This document shows positions 19,572 to 29,079 of a DNA stretch of 64,000 bases, piece after piece. The DNA lies in the NCBI GenBank assembly GCA_902779395.1, contig CACZBK010000011.1:18559-82558 (forward strand), read 5' to 3'. Below the pieces are notes generated by a model. It had not been told where the DNA came from and made no database searches. It saw only the letters and a list, made by a program, of their open reading frames with translations. Position numbers and translations under genes: made by a program. Origin of the DNA: an uncultured Lachnospiraceae bacterium (GTDB lineage: Bacteria > Bacillota > Clostridia > Lachnospirales > Lachnospiraceae). The first letter of the stretch is position 1, and the number at the start of each line of letters is the position of its first letter.

Positions 19572-19970
19572 ATGAAAAAGAAATCTCTCTTATTGGTATC
19601 AGCCGTTATGCTCGCCTTAAGCCTCGGTGCCTGCAACGGCTATATTTCAAGCTATGCAGCCACCATGATGGTAACATCAGAGCATTCCGATACAGCTTCA
19701 CTGAGTTTCTGGACCTTCGATGGGAAAAAAGTTTTTACGCTCAAAAACTCCGCAAAAACAACAGGCGAAGTAAGCTACACTGCAGAACTTAAAAGCGGAA
19801 ACGCCACTGTTTACTACGACGACAACGGAACAAAAACCGAATGGTTCACGATCGGTGCCGGTGATAAACTTAGCGGAAGCACCGAACTTGATAACAGTGG
19901 CAAGATCTATATCATCATCGAAACCGACGGAAAATGTGAAAGCGGTAGTTTTGACTTTAATCTAAATTGA
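19572..19970 (+). CDS. Small lipoprotein
   Basis: 132 residues with a classical lipoprotein signal: MKKKSLLLVSAVMLALSLGAC, with the lipobox cysteine at residue 21. After lipidation the mature part is a beta-rich domain of about 110 residues ending in Ser/Gly-rich strands, with no recognised catalytic motif. It should sit on the outer face of the membrane. A strong ribosome binding site (AAAGGAGG) precedes the ATG. It converges on the Mbeg1-like gene with 16 bp between them. Function unknown. Confidence 0.75.
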   Translation: MKKKSLLLVSAVMLALSLGACNGYISSYAATMMVTSEHSDTASLSFWTFDGKKVFTLKNSAKTTGEVSYTAELKSGNATVYYDDNGTKTEWFTIGAGDKLSGSTELDNSGKIYIIIETDGKCESGSFDFNLN

Positions 19971-19983
19971 TGCAGGCCTGCAT
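19970..19983. terminator. Perfect 14-bp palindrome between convergent genes
   Basis: ATGCAGGCCTGCAT lies exactly between the convergent stop codons of the lipoprotein and the Mbeg1-like gene. It could help end both transcripts, but it has no loop and no U-tract, so the terminator call is weak. Confidence 0.3.
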
Positions 19984-19986
19984 ACA

Positions 19987-21078
19987 TCAGTTCTTCTTAT
20001 TATTTCCGGGAAACAGACTTTCAAAGAATGCCTGCTTCGTAAATTCATGAAGTACACGTTTAGTCACTTCACTCGCATTTTTCAATCTGTTCTGTATCCT
20101 TACAAAGCCATCGATCCCTTCTCCCACAAGGTCTGCCAGCGTCTTTGCTCCGCCCTCGCTCACAGCTGCAAACACCTCGTCAAAGAATATCCTGCGCTCC
20201 TCGACATTGGTGCATGCTATCCACCTTGCAAAGAAATCATTGAACCAAACACTGAAGGGATTATGTTTCTCTGCCACGGCGATCTTGCCGTGATCCACGC
20301 CCCAGGAAATGGGAGCATGCTGAAACGCCCCTTTGGCAAAGGATCTGATTATCTTTGTATCCGGGATATCCATATCAAACACCCTGCCTACCACAGAAAA
20401 CTCCGGAAGGATGCGCGTCGTCTTTTCCAATACATATTTCTTAGGCGCTTCACCCATAACTTCCGCGGAAAGCCCCGGCCCGTCCAGATCATATATCCGC
20501 TCAACATGATCAAACAGTTCTTTATCCATGGTACAGCCCGCATATAGCGCCAGATTGCCGCCCTTCGAATGGCCGCCCATCAGCCAGCGCCGATCCGGCT
20601 CCTTTGATATCACGCGCGTGGCATACTCCCTCGCCATCTCCTGAGCCTCTGTTTTTGAAAAGCTGGCTATAAAATCCTCATACCATCCTGCCAGTGAATC
20701 ATCCGTTCCCCTGAAGGCGATAAATGCCAGATCCTCTTCATCATAAAAAGTTACAACGGCGTACTGAACCGGCGGCTCCTGACTTATCACGTCGATATAG
20801 TCTCTCATTAGCAGATCCCCAAACCTCTTAGATCCCACTGCCGCCTGCAAAAGTTGCGTATATTTATCATCGCTTATGGCTATCTTAAGCTCTGCCTTTC
20901 CTGAATCTAAGATCTTACGGCAATCCCGCACATGTACGGGTGCGGTATCATCTTCAAACACCTTTCCCATAACGATATAGCTTAAATTGCTTAAGACCAT
21001 TGCATCAACATCTCCGAAAGGCAGCGCTGAAAAAGGGATGTCGCTCATCCATAATACATAATCTACCAGGTTGTCCAT
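19987..21078 (-). CDS. Mbeg1-like alpha/beta hydrolase (DUF2974)
   Basis: 363-residue protein of the Mbeg1-like/DUF2974 family, related to lipases. The nucleophile elbow is GGHSKGGNLALYAG with Ser171; AFRGTDDSLAGWYEDF is the typical lipase-class-3-like region before it. The start MDNLVDYVLW at 21078 matches family N-termini and has GGAGAG 6 bp upstream; an upstream in-frame start would add 11 residues. No signal peptide, so probably cytoplasmic. Substrate unknown; a lipid or ester hydrolase is likely. Confidence 0.8.
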   Translation of the reverse strand: MDNLVDYVLWMSDIPFSALPFGDVDAMVLSNLSYIVMGKVFEDDTAPVHVRDCRKILDSGKAELKIAISDDKYTQLLQAAVGSKRFGDLLMRDYIDVISQEPPVQYAVVTFYDEEDLAFIAFRGTDDSLAGWYEDFIASFSKTEAQEMAREYATRVISKEPDRRWLMGGHSKGGNLALYAGCTMDKELFDHVERIYDLDGPGLSAEVMGEAPKKYVLEKTTRILPEFSVVGRVFDMDIPDTKIIRSFAKGAFQHAPISWGVDHGKIAVAEKHNPFSVWFNDFFARWIACTNVEERRIFFDEVFAAVSEGGAKTLADLVGEGIDGFVRIQNRLKNASEVTKRVLHEFTKQAFFESLFPGNNKKN

Positions 21079-21147
21079 TTTATTCTCTCCATTCATATTT
21101 CTACGGCACAATTAAGGGTAATATATCCCGGAACGCATATAAACATA

Positions 21148-23574
21148 TCAACGCGTCTCTATGTAGTCTATCACTTTCTCCAGTTCCACATCCGCTCCGT
21201 CTTCTTTAAAGAGCTCTATAACTTCTTCCCTGCTGAAGCTAAGCTTTAGGTCCGGCAGGAATCTGGCTTTACGGTCGGCGCGTCCGTCAACGAGCGGCAG
21301 GCCGTCAAGATCAGCCGCAAGAATTGAAGGATAACCCAGTCTGAAATCTCCATCCGTCAGATAGATCGTACCCCCTACGGCCTGCGCACTGCCCCAGCTT
21401 GATGCCATTCCCGTAAGTACAGCGCCACACTCCCTTTGCAGGCCATGGGCTGCTATATCACCGCAGCTGGCCGTCTCTCCGTTGATCATACATACCAGTG
21501 GAAGATCCTTCCAGTCGCCGCGGCCGTATACCGCCGGTTCATAGTAGCTATGATATTCCCCGTCCTTATATTTTCCACATCCTCCGGGCTGCTCTTTATC
21601 CGTAAAGAGACCTATCACAGAGCGGGTAAACACCTGCAGCCCACCGTCATTTCCGCGAAGATCTATGATCAGACAGTCCATTCCCTGACTCCTAAGATCC
21701 TCCAGTTTATGATCCAGTTCATTATACAGTCTTTCCGAATATCCGTCGACAGTGTCCGCGACCATTGCCGCAGTCGAATCTCTTTCATATTGGGATTTTG
21801 TGAACCTCATATATCCGATGTGTTCATTTAACATACGCGTCCCGTAATTTTCTGCTTCCTGTGTTTCTTTTTCACTGTATATACGATCGATCGCTTCATC
21901 CAGCCTTACGCGGTAGCTGCCCATCTTATCCAATGATACCGTATGTTCCGCACCATTATCATCCAGGAACGAAACCTGCACAGTATCACCGCCCCTGCCT
22001 GCTAAAAATACAGGCTTAAAAAGTTCTTCGCTTTCTAAATATGCAAACGATCTGTTGTATATGCATTTGATCCCTGCCGCTGCCTCCGAAACCGCGATCC
22101 CATCCCATTTGGTGATAACGGTACCGTCTGTGATACCGTCTCCGTATGCTTCACTTTCTTCATCAACCATTACTGCAAGAAAGCGCCCCTCTTCATCCTT
22201 AAACATGGCAAAGCCGTAATCATTTCCTGCCAGACGATCCAGAGCTTCCGTATAGACTTCGTAATCCTTTGCCTCGGCCCAGACATGTCCGTCTGCAAGC
22301 TCATATTTCAGTTCAAAGAGCGCAACGAGCATATCTGCCTTATCACCATTTTGCTGTGCCATCTGCACTTTAGGCAGATATCTTACCTTCAGTTCTTCAA
22401 AATCGATCTCTTTCCAGTCTCTTGATACATAGTTTTCCGAAAGATCATCAAGCATTTTAACAAAGCTGACCTCCCAGTCATTATGAGTATAATTACCGAT
22501 ATAGATCTTATAGTAATTTGTATAGAGATATATGCCGTTTAGTGTAAGCGCAACTAATACGCTCCCCAACAGATACACCGTAGTTAATTTTAAATGCCCG
22601 CTGAGCCCGGCAACGATCCCCCATATGATGATCAATAAAGCGATGACTCCAAACACTATATGACGCTGATTCGTGCAATCATCGTTTCCGATCACATAGT
22701 TTCCGCAGATATATACAGCCGAAACGATCATCGGAAGCAAACATAATAGCATCCATAATTTCATATGCTTCTTTTTTAGCAGATGATGCAGGATCATCAA
22801 TGCCACTATAGATAACAGTAAAAAGAGCAGCATAAAACGATACGGCTTTTCCGTAAAAGAATAATCTATTATCAGTAATCGCACTGCCTCATATAATCTG
22901 GCAAAGGTAAATTTCCCCAGATCATCCTCATATCTGATCCACAGACCTGCTATCGCGATCGGAATGAGCGCCGTTATCATCAGCGCAGATGTCGATGCAC
23001 TGAACTTAAGCCTTAGCAGCATGAAGAGCAGTATCACCCCGCTGGCGCCAAGTAAAACTGCGCCGGCGATCATAAACGGCTTTGCAGCATTTTGCGGATA
23101 GATCCGGATGCCGTGTTTTAATGATGCCTTAAGTTCATCCTCTACGGCGATTGAAGCTCCCGGATTATGTTCCAAAAGAATACTGCTGTACTTATTTGCT
23201 ATAGGAAAGATTATCTCCTTTTCTTCTTCCGAAAGATCATAGATACGCGCGGAAAACTCATAATACTCCACTCCCTCATCATTATAGAGTTTTTTCTCGG
23301 CGCCTACAGAAAAATTCTTGACTGCAAAGCATTCATAGGTATTATGATCTTCATCCATGAGTACACCGAAATGAAGCCCCTTATCCAGCTCTTTACTGCC
23401 TGCGATGAAATCATACCCCAGTGTTACTTTATCCCCGGATCTAAAAGAAGAATAATTATTATGATCCATAAGCGGCCCATCAGTCATTGCATTCTTTCCT
23501 GCCACAAAGCCGATGATAAGACAGATGATCCCCAGAATGATAACGATCGAAACACACAAGAATCTCTTTTTCAT
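21148..23574 (-). CDS. Membrane-embedded S41-family serine peptidase
   Basis: 808 residues. One N-terminal transmembrane helix (about 5-25) is followed by an extracellular segment and then about seven hydrophobic helices (about 160-360). The C-terminal 400 residues are a peptidase S41 (C-terminal processing protease/tricorn-like) domain, with DLRGNDGG and the serine motif NGETASCGD (Ser703). A region around 440-500 may be a degenerate PDZ-like insert. Fusing S41 to a multi-helix membrane domain is unusual but occurs in Firmicutes. It is divergent from a LytTR regulator 183 bp away, which may control it (inference). Confidence 0.8.
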   Translation of the reverse strand: MKKRFLCVSIVIILGIICLIIGFVAGKNAMTDGPLMDHNNYSSFRSGDKVTLGYDFIAGSKELDKGLHFGVLMDEDHNTYECFAVKNFSVGAEKKLYNDEGVEYYEFSARIYDLSEEEKEIIFPIANKYSSILLEHNPGASIAVEDELKASLKHGIRIYPQNAAKPFMIAGAVLLGASGVILLFMLLRLKFSASTSALMITALIPIAIAGLWIRYEDDLGKFTFARLYEAVRLLIIDYSFTEKPYRFMLLFLLLSIVALMILHHLLKKKHMKLWMLLCLLPMIVSAVYICGNYVIGNDDCTNQRHIVFGVIALLIIIWGIVAGLSGHLKLTTVYLLGSVLVALTLNGIYLYTNYYKIYIGNYTHNDWEVSFVKMLDDLSENYVSRDWKEIDFEELKVRYLPKVQMAQQNGDKADMLVALFELKYELADGHVWAEAKDYEVYTEALDRLAGNDYGFAMFKDEEGRFLAVMVDEESEAYGDGITDGTVITKWDGIAVSEAAAGIKCIYNRSFAYLESEELFKPVFLAGRGGDTVQVSFLDDNGAEHTVSLDKMGSYRVRLDEAIDRIYSEKETQEAENYGTRMLNEHIGYMRFTKSQYERDSTAAMVADTVDGYSERLYNELDHKLEDLRSQGMDCLIIDLRGNDGGLQVFTRSVIGLFTDKEQPGGCGKYKDGEYHSYYEPAVYGRGDWKDLPLVCMINGETASCGDIAAHGLQRECGAVLTGMASSWGSAQAVGGTIYLTDGDFRLGYPSILAADLDGLPLVDGRADRKARFLPDLKLSFSREEVIELFKEDGADVELEKVIDYIETR

Positions 23575-23757
23575 ACGATCCCCCCCTGATTATTAAACAT
23601 TACAGATAATAACATACCATGTATCTGATGTCGAATCTTTAAAGAATCCTTAAAATATCCGCAATGCAACTTGTACCTGCTTTTGGTGCATTTTATTTCC
23701 AAAGTATTGCCTGAAAATGGTTTTTGATATAAGGTACATAACGAAAGGAGGTTGACG

Positions 23758-24207
23758 ATGAAAATACGTATTTCAGTTTCAGAAGAAAATCGCCGCTCTG
23801 TCACAAGCTTTATGCATGAGCACGGGATCGAGACCGGCGATGATGCCGATTATATCCTGACCGAATCCGATCGTTTCCCCGCATTTTTGTCAGTGCGCAA
23901 TGACAAGAAAGAACATGTACGGCTGTCGATCGGTGAAGTGACATTTATAGAGGCCTTTGGCAAGGATATAGAGATACATACCGACGAAGGTGTTTTCTTT
24001 TCACAGGATCGTATGTATCAGCTGGAAGAGCTGCTGGATCCGCAGGCTTTTCTGAGAGTAAGCAGATCAGTGATCGTCGCAAAAAGGCATATCAAAAAGA
24101 TACGCCCCTCCCTGTCCATGAAATTCATACTCACCTTAACAGACGGGACCTTAGTCGACGTTACCAGAAGTTACTACAGTGATTTCAAAAGATTCTTTAA
24201 TATTTAA
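23758..24207 (+). CDS. LytTR-domain DNA-binding regulator
   Basis: 149 residues: a short N-terminal part of about 50 residues and then a LytTR domain (about 55-149) with RLSIGEVTFIEAFGKDIEIHT, FLRVSRSVIVAKRHIKKI and LVDVTRSYYSDFKRFF, the usual order of LytTR strands and helices. There is no receiver domain, so it is a stand-alone LytTR regulator. The ATG at 23758 is chosen over the in-frame TTG at 23752 because AAAGGAGG lies 7 bp upstream. It is cotranscribed with the membrane protein that starts 14 bp downstream, a common layout in which the partner modulates the regulator. Confidence 0.85.
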   Translation: MKIRISVSEENRRSVTSFMHEHGIETGDDADYILTESDRFPAFLSVRNDKKEHVRLSIGEVTFIEAFGKDIEIHTDEGVFFSQDRMYQLEELLDPQAFLRVSRSVIVAKRHIKKIRPSLSMKFILTLTDGTLVDVTRSYYSDFKRFFNI

Positions 24208-24221
24208 CAGGAGGTTTAAAT

Positions 24222-25253
24222 ATGAGCAGTTTTTCAGGAATACTTATACTGATGATAGTTATTGCGATACTTATCATCGTAATAAGCATCATAGTTTACA
24301 ACAGAAGACTTGATAAGATAACTAAGGGCGAGATACACGATACCCACAATCCCGTACCTGAGCCAAAGACCACGGCAAATGTACTTTACAAGACTATATT
24401 GATAGTGATCACCGCTGTTTCGTTCATATCCATAAGTACCATGTCCGGAATGCTCATGTCCCTTAGCAATTCCGTGAACAATCTGGAGAATACACAGAAC
24501 AGCCTTAATTATGAGCTCAGTTCATTACGAACAATGCTTGAAGAACAGTCTAGCATTATCGCATCTTCCGACTGGACACTTGAAAATACGGATTACGATG
24601 CCATGACTGCTGATATCGCTTATACTGTAAGTTTAAAAACCTACTCAGATGACACCGAAGTAACCCTGTATGTTAATGGAAACACTGTTCCCCTTCAAAA
24701 GAACGCACAGACTCCGGACACATACAGCGGGACGTTCAAAGCAGGCTTTTTTGACAGCTTAATGAATGCAAAGCTTGTCATTAAGACCGCAGGGATCTTT
24801 TCTACAGAGAATACCGACCTGGCTGAATCGCTTGCCTGGGATTTCTTCCCCTTCCCCGCGATGTCCAGCCACTTTAATTCGAATCGTCAGGCTGACGGCA
24901 GCATAAAATATGACGGCGGTTATACGCTTATATTTGAGGATAAAAATGCATATATGAATACACAGATGCCCGGGATAGATAAGGTAACGGTTACCTATCT
25001 CACCTCCGGCCGCGAGTTAAAAACAATGGATATCACCAAAGAGGCAGTCTCCGGTGAAGAGATCACCTTAGAACAGGGACTTGATGTAGATGATTATCTG
25101 GCCGGCCGCTTTGAGATAACTCTGGATAACGGCTATAGACTGATCGACACTACTGTAATGGTGTTTGAATCGGGCATAGATACACAAAGCCTGAGTGAAA
25201 CTTATATCATCGATCCTGAAGGGAATAAAGTCTGGGAAAACCCCAAATACTGA
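24222..25253 (+). CDS. Two-helix membrane protein, partner of the LytTR regulator
   Basis: 343 residues. Transmembrane helices at about 5-26 and 58-80 flank a short polar loop; a short coiled coil follows (about 85-112), then an extracellular beta-rich region to the C-terminus. The order suggests a membrane-anchored sensor or surface protein. It starts 14 bp after the LytTR gene with an AGGAGG site and ends in a good terminator. Family not recognised. Confidence 0.65.
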   Translation: MSSFSGILILMIVIAILIIVISIIVYNRRLDKITKGEIHDTHNPVPEPKTTANVLYKTILIVITAVSFISISTMSGMLMSLSNSVNNLENTQNSLNYELSSLRTMLEEQSSIIASSDWTLENTDYDAMTADIAYTVSLKTYSDDTEVTLYVNGNTVPLQKNAQTPDTYSGTFKAGFFDSLMNAKLVIKTAGIFSTENTDLAESLAWDFFPFPAMSSHFNSNRQADGSIKYDGGYTLIFEDKNAYMNTQMPGIDKVTVTYLTSGRELKTMDITKEAVSGEEITLEQGLDVDDYLAGRFEITLDNGYRLIDTTVMVFESGIDTQSLSETYIIDPEGNKVWENPKY

Positions 25254-25260
25254 AAACTTA

Positions 25261-25291
25261 AACAGCCGGTCAAAAGATCGGCTGTTTTTTT
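25261..25291 (+). terminator. Rho-independent terminator after the LytTR operon
   Basis: AACAGCCG, a short AA-rich loop and CGGCTGTT form a stem followed by seven T residues on the plus strand, 8 bp after the stop codon. Confidence 0.85.
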
Positions 25292-25331
25292 ATTCGGAAA
25301 CAGGACTTTCATCCGAATATAAACGCATTTC

Positions 25332-26210
25332 TCAGTTTCCGGTAAAATCCGTTATCGGACAGGGATCAAAACTTCCCGGATAAGTTACGCAGCTGTCTGC
25401 ACCGTGTTTTCTGGCAATTTCAACAACCTCTTCCTTGCTTGATACCGTACCGGTCTTTTCGACTTCATGATCCCACTGCGGGGATCCCCAGGAGACCGTA
25501 GTAGATGTAACATTAATATATTTATAGCCTTTATCTGTCTCATATACGTAGGTTTCTGAAGTTTTTTCTCCCACGCCGCCACGGATAACGGCAATATAAC
25601 CATCCGGTACATCCCCGCCGGCCTGATTCATATATGCGACCTCCTGCATCATCACGCACATATCGGAAAGCATGGCAGTATTGCCCAGTTCAAATACCAC
25701 ATCATCTGTATGTATCCATATGCGTCCGTCCATCGCTATATTAAACTGCCTGCCGTCCTCCATCTCAAATACTATATCTTCACCACCGTCTGCTACATAC
25801 ATATGTGACTCCGGGTTATGATCGGTGCTTTTTATAGTTACTTCCCTGAATGCTTCGATAAAGCCGTTTATGACTTCCGCATCATCCGAGACAGCGCTTA
25901 CATATCCCGATTCGCCTCCCAGTCCGTAACCCACGAATATGGGCATTTCGTCTCCCTCTATTATCTTCATAAAAAGATCGTTTGGGTATATCCTTTCAAT
26001 ATCATAGACACCGCTCTCATTATCTTCATCTACTCCTTCATATTCTGTCAGGACAGTATCGCCATCACCATCAGGCGCATCCTGATCATCATCCTGCGAA
26101 GATTCGATTCGGCCCCTCCCGGTGCTTTCATTGCCGGTATCGTTTTTTCCGGTGCAGGCGCTCATCATCAATCCTGTCAGTATACTTAAAACGATCACTG
26201 TTTTTTTCAT
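25332..26210 (-). CDS. Lipoprotein, family not recognised
   Basis: 292 residues starting MKKTVIVLSILTGLMMSAC with the lipobox cysteine at residue 19. A disordered acidic stretch (about 20-60, rich in Asp, Gly and Ser) links it to two globular regions. The C-terminal region includes AVIRGGVGEKTSETYVYET and ends DSCVTYPGSFDPCPITDFTGN. The ATG at 26210 follows GAGGTGA; an upstream frame adds 11 unlikely residues. It should be anchored outside the membrane. No catalytic motif seen. Confidence 0.7.
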   Translation of the reverse strand: MKKTVIVLSILTGLMMSACTGKNDTGNESTGRGRIESSQDDDQDAPDGDGDTVLTEYEGVDEDNESGVYDIERIYPNDLFMKIIEGDEMPIFVGYGLGGESGYVSAVSDDAEVINGFIEAFREVTIKSTDHNPESHMYVADGGEDIVFEMEDGRQFNIAMDGRIWIHTDDVVFELGNTAMLSDMCVMMQEVAYMNQAGGDVPDGYIAVIRGGVGEKTSETYVYETDKGYKYINVTSTTVSWGSPQWDHEVEKTGTVSSKEEVVEIARKHGADSCVTYPGSFDPCPITDFTGN

Positions 26211-26333
26211 TCTTTTCACCTCAATCCATATCATGATACGCACATCGTATCTTCATGCTGCTTTTGTAAAATCATTATTAACAGGCATGATATTTCTGCC
26301 GCATATAAAATATACGAATGTATATCATCATTT

Positions 26334-26756
26334 TTATGGCCTGAAGTGCAAAAAAAACAATAACCCTCCGCTTGTTATATATTCCGAAACATAACACGGC
26401 ACTATTCCAACAGCATAACACAGAAGGTCTGCAAGCGAAAAGCCGGTACCGATGATGATACGCAGCAGTCTGTTTGTTATTCCAAATCGGTCACAAAACC
26501 CCCATAGCTGCAAAAACTCCACCGCAAAAGCAAAAAGCAGGATCGCTGTGGGTAATACATACCACTTTCCCCGCCATTCCGGTAACACCATTCTAAAGAA
26601 CGTATACAACAGAATTACCACCAATACATCGCCAAGATAGCTGCGGATCCACCCATGAGCATACAGACCGATCAAGATCTCGATGCTCAAAAGCATTACT
26701 GATGCGATTGTATAAATAAGCCTTTTTCTCATTCCACTCATTTCATAGGGAGTCAC
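26334..26756 (-). CDS. DUF2809 family membrane protein
   Basis: About 140 residues with four hydrophobic helices. The pattern IRSYLGDVLVVILLYTFFR followed by AFAVEFLQLW and the glycine-rich FSLADLLCYAVG matches DUF2809. Function unknown for the family. The start is uncertain: a GTG at 26756, or ATGs 5 or 8 codons later. It begins 10 bp after the flavin/PNPOx-like gene and is probably cotranscribed with it. Confidence 0.7.
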   Translation of the reverse strand: MTPYEMSGMRKRLIYTIASVMLLSIEILIGLYAHGWIRSYLGDVLVVILLYTFFRMVLPEWRGKWYVLPTAILLFAFAVEFLQLWGFCDRFGITNRLLRIIIGTGFSLADLLCYAVGIVPCYVSEYITSGGLLFFLHFRP

Positions 26757-26766
26757 TCTGCTAATC

Positions 26767-27243
26767 TTACGCTTCCTTCACCAGTTTACCCGTCATATGC
26801 TCCGGCACCAGCGCAAACATAAAAGTCCTCGGACCGGCGTTTTTGATCTCGTGTTCGATATACTCCTCATCATTCGTGAACTTATAACTCAGCAGGCGTG
26901 ATATCTCAAAGATCTTTTCCGTATCCTCAATGATCTCGATCCTTCCAAAAACGATCACGCTTCGGATATTCAGGGCCCATTCTCCTTCCTTTCGAAAGCC
27001 GCCGTCACAGACACAGAAAGATACCTTGTCATGCCGTTTGATGGCGTCAACCCTGTGGCCGGTTACTCCGCCGTGAAAATACAGCTTCCCATCCTTTTCA
27101 CAATAAAAATGGTTCAGGGGCATCCCATAGGGATAATCATCATCTCCCAGTACCGACAGCACGCCCCTCGGTTCGTTCTTTAATATTTCGATACACTCTT
27201 CTTCCGGTATCATCTGCTTTTTTCTTGTCAGTTCACGAAACAT
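26767..27243 (-). CDS. Pyridoxamine-5'-phosphate-oxidase-like (NimA-type) flavoprotein
   Basis: 158 residues with the split-barrel fold of FMN-binding PNPOx-like proteins. GVLSVLGDDDYPYGMPLNHFY and KLYFHGGVTGHRVDAIKRHDKVSFCVCD are the typical first strands and FMN phosphate loop seen in NimA-type nitroimidazole-resistance homologues. The ATG at 27243 follows GAGAGGAGG. The physiological substrate is unknown. Confidence 0.8.
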   Translation of the reverse strand: MFRELTRKKQMIPEEECIEILKNEPRGVLSVLGDDDYPYGMPLNHFYCEKDGKLYFHGGVTGHRVDAIKRHDKVSFCVCDGGFRKEGEWALNIRSVIVFGRIEIIEDTEKIFEISRLLSYKFTNDEEYIEHEIKNAGPRTFMFALVPEHMTGKLVKEA

Positions 27244-27271
27244 AGTTACCTCCTCTCGTTTCTGCGCCACT

Positions 27272-27463
27272 TTAAAACCTGTATTCCCTTATCTCACAGT
27301 TTCTGATACCAAAGGATGCGTACTCATCATTGGTCATCTCGTAAAAATACGACTGCACCACCCTTGCTATCCCATTATGTGCCACAAGTATATAGTCACC
27401 GCCGTCAGCCTTAAGCTCATCAAGAGCAGTCTTCTCCGTCATCTCCTGATCCGATAATAACAA
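27272..27463 (-). pseudogene. Histidine-phosphatase C-terminal fragment
   Basis: 63-codon reading frame. Its core, DYILVAHNGIARVVQSYFYE, matches the second catalytic-histidine region of phosphoglycerate-mutase-like histidine phosphatases (usually HGG, here HNG), and CEIREYRF is a typical C-terminus. The N-terminal RHG half is absent, so this is a remnant. It lies among other truncated genes. Confidence 0.55.
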
Positions 27464-27466
27464 CGG

Positions 27467-27787
27467 CTATCTTCTCTTTATGCACTCTGCTATAACCGCC
27501 CCCAGTTTTCTCTGCTCCTCTGCATCCAGGTGAACTCCGTCTGCTTTGCTCGCTTTAACATACTCTGCCGCATCAAGATATTCACAATCATACATATCCG
27601 CTAAAGACTTATACCAGTCTGCCAGCTCGTTCGATACTTTTACTGCATTTTCATAACCAAAGCTGTCCCCCAGCCACGAATCACTGATCGCCTCAGATAC
27701 CGGTGGCGGAGAAACCAGCAATACCTTAAAAGCATCTTTACAACGGAAGCGATTATACGCCTGCACTTTTTCAATAAGTATCTGCAT
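27467..27787 (-). pseudogene. SGNH/GDSL hydrolase, 5'-truncated
   Basis: 106 codons covering only the C-terminal half of an SGNH-type hydrolase. KVLLVSPPPVSE is the middle strand and DGVHLDAEEQRKLG is block V with the catalytic Asp and His. Five in-frame codons upstream of the first ATG also fit the family before a TGA stop, which shows the gene lost its 5' half, including the GDSL serine. It ends 3 bp before the histidine-phosphatase fragment. Confidence 0.6.
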
Positions 27788-27818
27788 TTCGCCGGCATAT
27801 TCTCACTCATCTATAAAC

Positions 27819-28126
27819 CTACATTCCTTTCTTCAATGCTACCGGCATATGGTTGCTTAGCTGATCCGCTATTATTTCTTCGGGAGTGGCAAAAAACTCT
27901 GTTAACTAAAAAGCTATTGATAATACACATCCGATACAGGACATCTGTTCGTATAAAACGATTTGATATCGTGTATAATAACCGTATTGGCATCTTCTAT
28001 AAATATAGCCTCGTCATATTGATTTTCTCTGGCGTATTCAACATCATCCTGCTCTTCTTCAGAAATGAGATCGACTTCTCCCTGATCACTCCACAGTCAT
28101 AATATCTCACCATTGTATACTTTCGG
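27819..28126 (-). pseudogene. Decayed gene of unknown family
   Basis: Minus-strand protein-like sequence interrupted by stop codons. One frame reads, after a TGA, about 60 codons including DQGEVDLISEEEQDDVEYA and NTVIIHDIKSFYTN before TAG. A shifted frame then gives about 25 codons ending MPVALKKGM. The composition looks coding but no frame is intact. I do not recognise the family. Confidence 0.35.
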
Positions 28127-28149
28127 AATAGTTTTGACATATGCAACTA

Positions 28150-28707
28150 TCACCGGATCTTTAGAACATAAACATCAGATTCAAAAGTAGCACTCCCGTC
28201 ATTTTTGGAATATGATGAACTATGATCGTATACCATTCCAAGTTTTTGCAGGACTTTAGCACTTCCCACATTTTCCTTAGCGCATTCACCTTCAAAGGAA
28301 TGCGCTCCATATACCTTAACCGCATGGTCTATAAATGCTTTCATTCCTTCTGTCGAATATCCCTTTCCCCAATCATCATATCGATTCACATAGGATACGG
28401 TCCACACATCCCGTTCGACATCATGATTTAATGCATATGTGCCAACTGCATGACCATCCTCTTTATCGATCACAAGCATCAGGATATTGATCTTTGAAGT
28501 TGGGTTTTTCTTTGGAAGCCAGGCAAGTGGTTCTTCGGGAGTTTTACACACAGAGCTCATTAAATACTTGTACACTCTTTCATCCATATCCCAGGCTGCC
28601 ATCGCTAAATAATCTTCCGGTCTTAATCGCCTCATTATAAGTCTGTTAGTTTCTATTATTTCCTCACCGGGATTATAAAACTGCTCTTTGTTCATTCTAT
28701 TCTCCAT
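28150..28707 (-). CDS. GNAT N-acetyltransferase, RimJ/RimL type
   Basis: 185 residues. ETNRLIMRRLRPEDY at the N-terminus, then VGTYALNHDVERDVWTVSYV and DDWGKGYSTEGMKAFIDHA (acetyl-CoA pyrophosphate loop), then ECAKENVGSAKVLQKLGM are the standard order of an Acetyltransf_3 protein. ATG at 28707 is chosen for GAGG 9 bp upstream. It may acetylate a small molecule or protein N-terminus; substrate unknown. Confidence 0.85.
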   Translation of the reverse strand: MENRMNKEQFYNPGEEIIETNRLIMRRLRPEDYLAMAAWDMDERVYKYLMSSVCKTPEEPLAWLPKKNPTSKINILMLVIDKEDGHAVGTYALNHDVERDVWTVSYVNRYDDWGKGYSTEGMKAFIDHAVKVYGAHSFEGECAKENVGSAKVLQKLGMVYDHSSSYSKNDGSATFESDVYVLKIR

Positions 28708-28754
28708 ACTATCAGTCCTCAGCCAAAACTCAAATATATATACCGAAATCGGTG

Positions 28755-29063
28755 TCACTCCAAGTTGTTCAGGAAATTCTCAATAATCCCTTCACATTTT
28801 TCGGGTTCTGTTTTGTATATAAAATGGCTGCCCGGAAGGTAAGCTATTTCATAGTTTCCCATTTTTTCAAGATAGGGGATCAGCTCTTTTTCATTCGCTT
28901 CTTTACTCTCATCATCCGTCAGATCACCGTCTCTCGATGATATGTAAAGCTTTGGAACATCCGTTTGCCTTAGGTCCATCTTCCAGTTCAATCTCTTTTC
29001 TGTCCTTCCACCATGCGATACAGTCATCAAAATGCTTAAGCTCTCACCTCCATATGGTATCAA
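28755..29063 (-). pseudogene. Alpha/beta hydrolase C-terminal fragment
   Basis: About 100 codons. VPKLYISSRDGDLTDDES carries the acid residue region and PGSHFIYKTEPEKCEGIIENFLNN the catalytic-histidine region of an alpha/beta hydrolase. The nucleophile half is missing, although a promoter-like sequence lies directly upstream, so the gene was cut by a rearrangement there. The start shown (TTG at 29063) is formal; an ATG at 29027 is also possible. Confidence 0.5.
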
Positions 29064-29079
29064 ACAAGCGCACTGTTAA

